Of a DNA stretch of 64,000 nt, positions 57,501 through 64,000 are shown in pieces. The notes beneath the pieces are model-generated. The model had not been told where the DNA came from and did no database searches. It saw nothing but the letters and a program-made list of their open reading frames with translations. Each line of letters opens with the position of its first letter. The first letter of the stretch is position 1. Origin of the DNA: Ulota crispa. Taxonomy: Eukaryota; Streptophyta; Bryopsida; Orthotrichales; Orthotrichaceae. The stretch is from contig OY987247.1 of the NCBI GenBank assembly GCA_963920765.1, forward strand, positions 9,148,471 through 9,212,470, written 5' to 3'. The position numbers were made by a program, and so were the translations under genes.

Positions 57501-58784
57501 CATCATGTGTATATGTAACCTTTTTTAAAGGACAATCAAATTTGACAGTATAGACAATGGATTTGGTCAATGACCTGCAAACTTTCTTGTTTTCTACAAG
57601 TGGATAATCTTAACACAAACATGCTTTTTAATATGTTGTAATACACTCACATTTGGCATTGATTGCAACATAACATTCAGTAGCCTGAAGAGAGGTTGCC
57701 TTTCCCTCTCTTCAAGTATCATCCACAAACTTTATCATGACAAAAAATGTATATATATAATTTTTTTGACATGGCTACCCCCCACATCAACGTATGTGCA
57801 CTAAACTGAGCCTCTCTTTCATAAACTCTTTGATAAATTCAACCAAGTGTCCTCTGAGCTACTGATGGGTGTGAAATATTTCACACTCTTCAATTGGAGG
57901 GAGGGCAGACTTGCTAAGTGCTACTAAATGTTATGAAATGTTATTTTTTTTTAAACTTGCAAATTCGCCGCTTATAAAGTTTTCAATTGCCAAGTGATGT
58001 TTTCATAAATACAATGTTTAACGACTTATGAAGTGCAGTGCACCAATGATTTCATATATGATTTTCATTTTCAACTCAAGTGACTAAAAGCACTACTAAA
58101 TGAGCTGAATTTCTAAATTTGACATTGTATAATTCACAAGTGACTTAGCTATAAAAAAAATTGTTTGATGTCAGTTTTGCTAAATTTAGTCACATTCGTG
58201 AACACTGCAGTGCACATATGGCCACTTATGGACCAAATGGCAAGCCTTTCGGAGGCACTTGTGGATGTTGAGCTTGAGCAGGATTGGCTTGCATCACACA
58301 CTCACAAACATGCTTCAAGTGCGTTTAGTCTCTTTTGTTTGTATATATTCATTTCTATAATGATTATGCAAATACACATATGGCTAAAGTTGGATTACGT
58401 ATGGGTTATGTGTACAGTTATACGCTATGGAGATTTCCCAATATTTTGCTTATATTTTCAAAAAAGTAATTGAATTATCATTTATGAACTTTGCAAAGTC
58501 CCTATTTAGATGAATATGTCATATGCGCTTTTGTTTTAGTTTTTATGCTTTTCCAAATCATCAACTTCCTTGCAACTATTGTGCACTTTGATTTGATGAC
58601 ACGTTTTGTTGCAGTTTTAAGTGAGTTGAGCAAGCGAGTGGTGTACAAAGCAATTGTAGAATCATTTGCCTTTGTTGCATGCAGCGTGCTCCAAGTTATA
58701 CTTTTGCAACGACTTTTACATAAACACTTGTTAGGTGAGATTTTCCATCTACGTGCAAAAATGCAAGAAAACAGTTTTCTTTGA
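54539..58784 (+). CDS. p24/TMED (GOLD-domain) cargo receptor, beta-type
   Basis: Type I membrane protein of COPI/COPII vesicles that cycles between ER and Golgi and helps select cargo. Exons 54539-54760, 55892-56138, 58211-58318, 58615-58784: 747 bp, 248 aa. Signal peptide about 1-29 (ends MTQA). GOLD domain about 30-150 with the disulfide pair C39 and C127 and the block VDVVIQAPGG. Coiled coil about 155-200 (PLMDQMASLSEALVDVELEQ). Membrane helix about 206-226 (SFAFVACSVLQVILLQRLL). As called, the tail runs GEIFHLRAKMQENSFL after LLHKHLL, longer than the short plant p24 tail. A GTGAG donor at 58734 right after LLG suggests that a further small exon may replace it. The internal GOLD segment is longer than in angiosperm p24 proteins. 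Identity is firm, the last few residues are not. Confidence 0.88.
55586..55735. repeat. Small fold-back in p24 intron 1
   Basis: TTTGTATTTGTGAGAGTATT and its inverse, AATACTCTCACAAATGCAAA, frame a short loop. The arms include GTGATTTAGAGTGAATTC. No flanking duplication resolved. Confidence 0.65.
56139..58210 (+). other. Long intron 2 of the p24 gene
   Basis: A 2.07 kb intron. It contains a diverged local duplication: GGCTTGCAACCACTATATAA near 57232 and CTGGCAACCACTAAATG near 57353, each followed by TTGGCCTTTGC. No nested gene was seen. Confidence 0.5.
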
Positions 58785-59013
58785 TTTTGCGCGTAGGCAA
58801 GTGCACTTTGTGGCACAAAGTAGTTTGAATCATTCTAGAAAATGATTTCAAAATAAATCAACTTTTTTGCTTTTTCTCGTATATATCCACAAGTAATATT
58901 ACTTTTTCCTTTAATTTCTATAATTTCCACAAAGAAATCTTGGGAATTTGTATGGTTTAGAGACTTCATACATGATTGTAAGCTCCAAGTGTAATAAATG
59001 CCATATATGAAGA

Positions 59014-59267
59014 ACACCATATTTGTTAAATTGGGAAAAGAGTACATTTTGGGACTTCCAAAGGTTTTAGGTGATCACCTAAAATCAAGCTCATAGCATT
59101 TTTTGGGTACATGTTCCCTCACCTGAGAGGAGGAATTTGCAATGGAAAAAATCTTAGTGGCTCAGACTGAACTTGACACCTTCAAATTTGGTTTAAGGTA
59201 ACTTTTTGGGTTTAAGGTGGAGTACAAAATGGTATCTTTGTTTTTCCCAATTTAACAAATATGGTGT
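59014..59267. repeat. N-family MITE (N5), intact
   Basis: Ends ACACCATATTTGTTAAATTG and CAATTTAACAAATATGGTGT. Flanked by GAAG if the terminus is AACACC/GGTGTT (4 bp). Full 254 bp version of the family in reverse relative to N2, with an uninterrupted TTTAAGG site. Confidence 0.85.
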
Positions 59268-59436
59268 TGAAGTTAATAGATGATCTTAGTTTCTTAAGAA
59301 TTATGTTTGAGCATTCTTTTTTTGGGAGAGTTACAGATCTTTAAGATTGAATAGTCTTGATCACATTTTTCAAAGAGAGTTATGCCCCATATTCAACTCA
59401 CCAATCCATGCCTCAACCAATTATGTAATAAATAAA

Positions 59437-59831
59437 GGGCATTGATATATGCACAACCAAGGTTTGTTATATGTACACCAAGGGGGTTAATTTTTGATAC
59501 TTATCTTTAAGAAGTTGAATTTGGAAAATTTGAATTCATCTTGGATTTAGAGACCCTTCTTTAGTTTAAGAGCATAAATGAGGATACAATTGAACAATGT
59601 TCAACCTTTTTTTACAAACAAGGGTAAAAGTATTAATTTGCCCCCTAGCTAAGCTTTTCTACTAGGCATTGTTCAATTGTATCCTCCTTTGTAGCTCTAG
59701 ACTAAATCAAGGTCTATAATTCCAATTTTGAATTAAAATTTTCCAAATTCAACTTATTGAGGGTAAATATCTTGAATTTACCCCCTTTGGTGTGCATATA
59801 TCAAACCCTAGGTTTGCACATATCAATCTCC
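59437..59831. repeat. Fold-back MITE P
   Basis: Ends GGGCATTGATATATGCACA and TGCACATATCAATCTCC, with long palindromic arms. Flanked by TAAATAAA at 59429-59436 and 59832-59839 (8 bp). The same palindrome forms the core of M1 and M2. Confidence 0.75.
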
Positions 59832-60057
59832 TAAATAAAATGCTCACATATAATAATTCCTTCAAAGGAAGATGCTAAACAAGCAATTACCTTTGAAATA
59901 AAGTAATTTTGCAACAATTTATATTATACAGGGATTACTAAACTCTTTTTTGTGAATATAGTTTTGAATTTCATTTGATGTTTGTAGTGATTGATGTGTC
60001 AAAATTTGTGAAAAAAATTGTGCCAATTTTTGTGTAGAAATGAAAATGCAAGCACCG

Positions 60058-60930
60058 CCCATATATATTGACTACCAAAATTGTCTCAATGCTTGCTTAG
60101 ATGCCAAGTTTTTTTCAATATCTCCACTATATATAAGTGGCATTTTATCCTCAAATTTTTTGTGTGTGATTCTTGTGCAATCATGATCAAGCATACCAAA
60201 TTTTAGTTACTAAAAATCAAAATCCTATTTTTGGTAAATTGTTTTGTGTCAAAATCACAAAAGTTGATTAAAAAACATTAGAGATGAATTTTTAAGATTT
60301 GATTGCATGAGAATGTTGAAGACATCCATACACGCATTTTGCTTCAAACAAATATTTCTAAAAAAAATCTAAAAAAAATCTAAAAATATTTTAATTTTAG
60401 ATCAATTTTAATAAAAATGATAAGTCTTCATGGAGTCTATTTTTTGGCAAAATAACTCATATATTGTGATTATGTTTGTACCTTTAAACATGACCATACA
60501 TTTATTTTGCCAAAAAATAGATTCCATGAAGAATTATCAACTTTATTAAATTTGGCTTGAAACTAAAATATTTTTAGAATATTTTTAGAATATTTTTAGA
60601 ATATTTTTAGAATATTTTTGGAATACTTTTGGAAATATTTGTTTGAAGCAAAGATGTGCGTATGGATGTCTCCAACATACCCATGCAATCAAATCTTAAA
60701 AATTCATTACCAATGTTTTTTAATCAACTTTTGTGATTTTGACACAAAATAATTTACCAAAAATAAGATTTTGATTTTTAGTAACTAAAATTTGGTATGC
60801 TTGATCATAATTGCACAAGGATCACACACACAAAATTTGAGGATAGAATGTCACTTATATATATAGTGAAGATATTGAAAAACTTAACGTCTAAACAAAC
60901 ATTGAGACAATTTTGGTAGTCACTGTATAT
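60058..60930. repeat. Large palindrome R2
   Basis: Arms starting ATTGACTACCAAAATTGTCT and ending AGACAATTTTGGTAGTCACT. Related to R1 at 23.94-24.82 kb. Near the centre a tandem TTTTTAGAATA unit (11 bp, five to six copies, 60566-60630) is present on one arm only. Confidence 0.8.
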
Positions 60931-62846
60931 TTACTGTTTCAAAAGATTTGCTAAACATGATTCATTTTGTTTGGTTGAGTGCAGGCAAGAAGCATTAGTA
61001 AAGTAAACAAGCACGTTTTAAAGTTTTAAAACTTTAAAACTATAAGATTTTATGTTGTATCTAATTAAAAACATACAGGATAGTTTGAAAATTTGAAAGT
61101 TACAAAATTTTCTAGTGTGTCTAATTAGAAATTGAAAGGGTGATTGCGACAAATCAGTGGGTGACGAAGTAAGTTTTGGCCATGGTGGTATTGGAAAATC
61201 AGTTTTATTTATTCATAGCAATTTTGTGCCTAGCTTGGGCACATTGAAGATCTACACAAGATGTTTGTTCTTTTTGGGCTTTAGTCTTGTTGATAGTTAT
61301 ATTTGACCCCCTTGAGGACTAGAGGATAATATAGGTTTCCAAAAATGTGAAAGATAGATTACAAAATGCAACAATTAAATGTCAAAATTTAAACAATTTT
61401 TTTGAACAGTGCGTTACAAATTATACATATTCAAAATGGAACTACCATCACACTTATCAATCATTATCAATCAATTTCAAAAGAAAGGACTTAAAAGTTT
61501 TTCTAAAATTACTCATAAAATAAAAATTGATGATTCTTATATGACATATCTTTCATTATTCTATTTTACTATTTTACTATATTTCTGATGTCAAATTATG
61601 ATTTTAGTGAATTTTTGTAATTTCCTTTTACAACTTGTTTTCTGAAATTTAGTTTTAAAGGTCATTTTCAAATCGAAGAAGTTAGTTTTCCAAGGTGAAA
61701 TAAACTTGTACTCCAGCTTTGTAAAAATTAATAATTGCAAAGTAAGGTTTTGGACTTTTAAGGCAATCAGGGGCCTCAAAGTCAATACGGTAGTAGATGT
61801 AGAAATGACAAAATTGTGAATATTCCAAATATTTTAAAAACTAAATCTCCTTATCATCATACCACTAAAATTACAGTGACCTTTGTAAAATCACATTCCG
61901 GTCTTTATAATATTATATCTCTAGTCTTTGTGATTTTATCAGGTAAATTTAATATGAAAACTTACTAAAATTTCTACTATGCTTTCTATCTAACATATGA
62001 AAATTTTAGTATTTTATTTTATTGTTAAATGTGTAGTGTAACAAGCGTTAATCACTAGTCATATTGCTAAAATCACATTACCTTTGTAATAGCTCTTTGT
62101 ACTTGGAATTGAGGTTGTTTAAAGGTTAAAGAAGATCTTAATTCTAATTCTCCCCCTAAAAAGTAACCCCTCTCCACTCTCTCCTCCAATGCCTTTGCCA
62201 ACTTGAAGAAGGCCAAAAGTTGAAAAACATTCTAATGTCTAAAAGACTACATTTCAATCCTTGTTTCAAATTTATTTGAGGCTTCTCTAACCAATCATGC
62301 AATTGTACTCTTTCACTTTTTATTTTTGAATTCACATGAAATTTGTTTGCCAATATGAGAATTTACTTTTTCAATTCCAAGAGATACTTAATTAGGACCT
62401 TTTTGACCTTCAACACTTTGTAACTAGGTGGAACCTATCCTAGCACTATCACTAATATCATTCTCAACACTTAGGTCCAAATTTCAAGCTGCATTGGAAT
62501 CAAAGGGTTACAATGATAACAAAGAAGTTATGGAGACTTGCATGGAAGTGTGCTAGAAAATAACAAAACCAAAAATAAAAATTGGTGTTTCAACAAGTTT
62601 TTTGCAAGAAGCACAATTTTTTTGGGTTTTTGAGTTTTTCAAAGTCAATAAATAATAATCAAGGTGGTCAAATTTGCTACAAACATGGAAGTTTGCTTGA
62701 TATTTAAATGTGTAGAGTTTGATATAAATGTGTAGGGTAAGGTCCTCATGCAAGGGCATTCTTGTGTTAAACCCATTGGGAACAAGGGCAAAGTTTTAGT
62801 AACTAGTGGAGCAAACATAAGATTGCATGTGCATGAGGCACTTAAG
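60931..62846. other. AT-rich spacer
   Basis: No exon, RNA gene or paired element ends recognised. Confidence 0.4.
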
Positions 62847-63147
62847 GTAGGAGCACCCATAACCGTCATTTCTGAAATCTTGAAAAATTTGTGAAAGTGA
62901 ATAGATGTAATGACAAGAATGTACAACATGTGAACATGAATTCTTAAAAGTGGTTATGGGTACAATGGCAATTTGCTCTTTAAAATTTCATAACTTATTC
63001 TCATAGTGTCCAAATAATACATTTGAAAGTGCATACTCTTTTTTTTTTTTTCTGTTCCTAATAGGATCCTATAATTTGCTAGTTGTTTATTAATAGTCTT
63101 CATGTTCAAAACCCTTAGTTTGATGTTTATGGGTGCTCCTACCTTAG
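62847..63147. repeat. Y-terminus fold-back MITE, copy 3
   Basis: TTAAGGTAGGAGCACCCATA at about 62848 and the inverse TATGGGTGCTCCTACCTTA at about 63128-63146. About 300 bp, non-coding. Confidence 0.75.
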
Positions 63148-63299
63148 CATGAGTAAACGTTACTTGAAACAAATATTGTCACAAGTCCTTTGTACTGGCA
63201 GGATTGATGTTGCACAGGGTAACCCACTCTGCAATTTCTTGTTACTTACACAACAGAAGGCAACCAAAAATGCAAAGGATTTTGTTCAAGCAATATTTA

Positions 63300-63925
63300 C
63301 AATTCAACTGTGCTACAATTGAAGCATAATTGTGTTGCAGTGATGCTGCCTCCCTTTACAATTGCATTACAACTACATTACAACTCCATTGTTGGATTTT
63401 TTCATGTGAAACTGTTGGATTACAATTGAATAGCAACTGAAACTTGTTAATTATTTATTGCTATATGGTTGTATGGTAGTTGAACGCATGATTGTAATTA
63501 CTTAGTGTACATTTTCCTACAAAAAATAATTACAATAAAATAAATAAATAACAAGTTAAAAAAAATTACAAAGTAATTATTTAAATAATCAGATATCAAT
63601 ATTTACAAAATTAGTGTAAATAACCACAGTACAACTATACCACAATTACACTACAACTGCATTACAATTGTGCTACAATTATAAAACAACTAAACTACAA
63701 TTATATAACAATTACATTACAACTAAGTATCAACCATATTACGACTACATTACATAATTACAATACAACTGCAGTTCAACTAAACATTATATACACATAA
63801 ACCAAACTACAACTAGACTTCAACGGCACAATAATTTATTAAAACTACACAACAATTTATTATAACTACACAACAACTCCATAACAATTGCAATATAACT
63901 GCACTACAGCTGTCATACAACTGTG
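63300..63925. repeat. Degenerate short-period tandem array
   Basis: Dozens of imperfect 10-11 base units of the type ACAACTACATT or ACAATTGCATT, interrupted by an AT-rich block at about 63500-63600. No reading frame. It ends close to the window edge. Confidence 0.75.
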
Positions 63926-64000
63926 TCTGACATGTATCATACTTTTCAAAAAAAAAATCTAGGTAAATAAAAAAATAAAAAAATAGACCTCAACAAATGA

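Noticed and set aside
63300..63925. CRISPR-like array
   Set aside because: Units are short, imperfect and adjacent without unique spacers, and the genome is eukaryotic.
1..64000. Transposase, reverse transcriptase or LTR element
   Set aside because: None was recognised by eye in any frame. All mobile DNA seen is non-autonomous or decayed.

Overview
The window looks like nuclear DNA of a land plant or close streptophyte relative. The genes have many introns with GT..AG borders, they encode plant-type proteins (an alpha-expansin, an ACD11-type lipid-transfer protein, a plant-type MMS21 SUMO ligase), and the intergenic DNA is AT-rich and packed with plant-style fold-back MITEs. Species is not determinable by eye. 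A bryophyte or other non-seed lineage is a guess only. Five complete protein genes could be assembled exon by exon, plus one expansin pseudogene and one decayed coding region of unknown origin.

Layout. 0-3.2 kb: a chain of TTAA-flanked repeats. 3.72-6.12 kb (minus): alpha-SNAP, 9 exons, 294 aa. 6.5-10.9 kb: a tandem duplication of fold-back repeats plus other MITEs. 12.1-12.8 kb: a GC-richer, gene-like patch. 13.64-16.44 kb (plus): MMS21/NSE2 SUMO ligase, 5 exons, 267 aa, with a fold-back element just inside intron 1. 17-22 kb: very AT-rich DNA with remnants of decayed reading frames. 22.6-24.9 kb: TTAA elements and a large palindrome. 25.54-28.46 kb (plus): ACD11-like glycolipid-transfer protein, 4 exons, 206 aa, with MITEs in introns 1 and 2. 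29-36.4 kb: repeats only. 37.0-37.9 kb (minus): broken expansin copy. 38-47.4 kb: repeats, including a triple nested insertion. 48.72-49.95 kb (plus): intact alpha-expansin, 2 exons, 252 aa. 51-54.5 kb: MITEs and minisatellites. 54.54-58.78 kb (plus): p24/TMED cargo receptor, 4 exons, 248 aa. 59-64 kb: more fold-back repeats and a degenerate satellite-like array.

The genes are ordinary single-copy cell-biology genes: vesicle fusion, SMC5/6 SUMOylation, sphingolipid transfer, wall loosening and ER-Golgi cargo. They show no operon-like or functional grouping.

The notable content is the mobile DNA. About 30 element ends read TTAA followed by CCCC (or the reverse), mostly TTAACCCCTAAA. They form many non-autonomous elements with a TTAA target duplication and CCC termini, as expected of the piggyBac type. 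Other families have GGG termini with 8-10 bp target duplications (Mutator-like) or a 4 bp target duplication. Because these families insert into one another, several target duplications can be checked against empty sites inside the same window. No transposase gene is visible, so all elements here would have to be mobilised from elsewhere.
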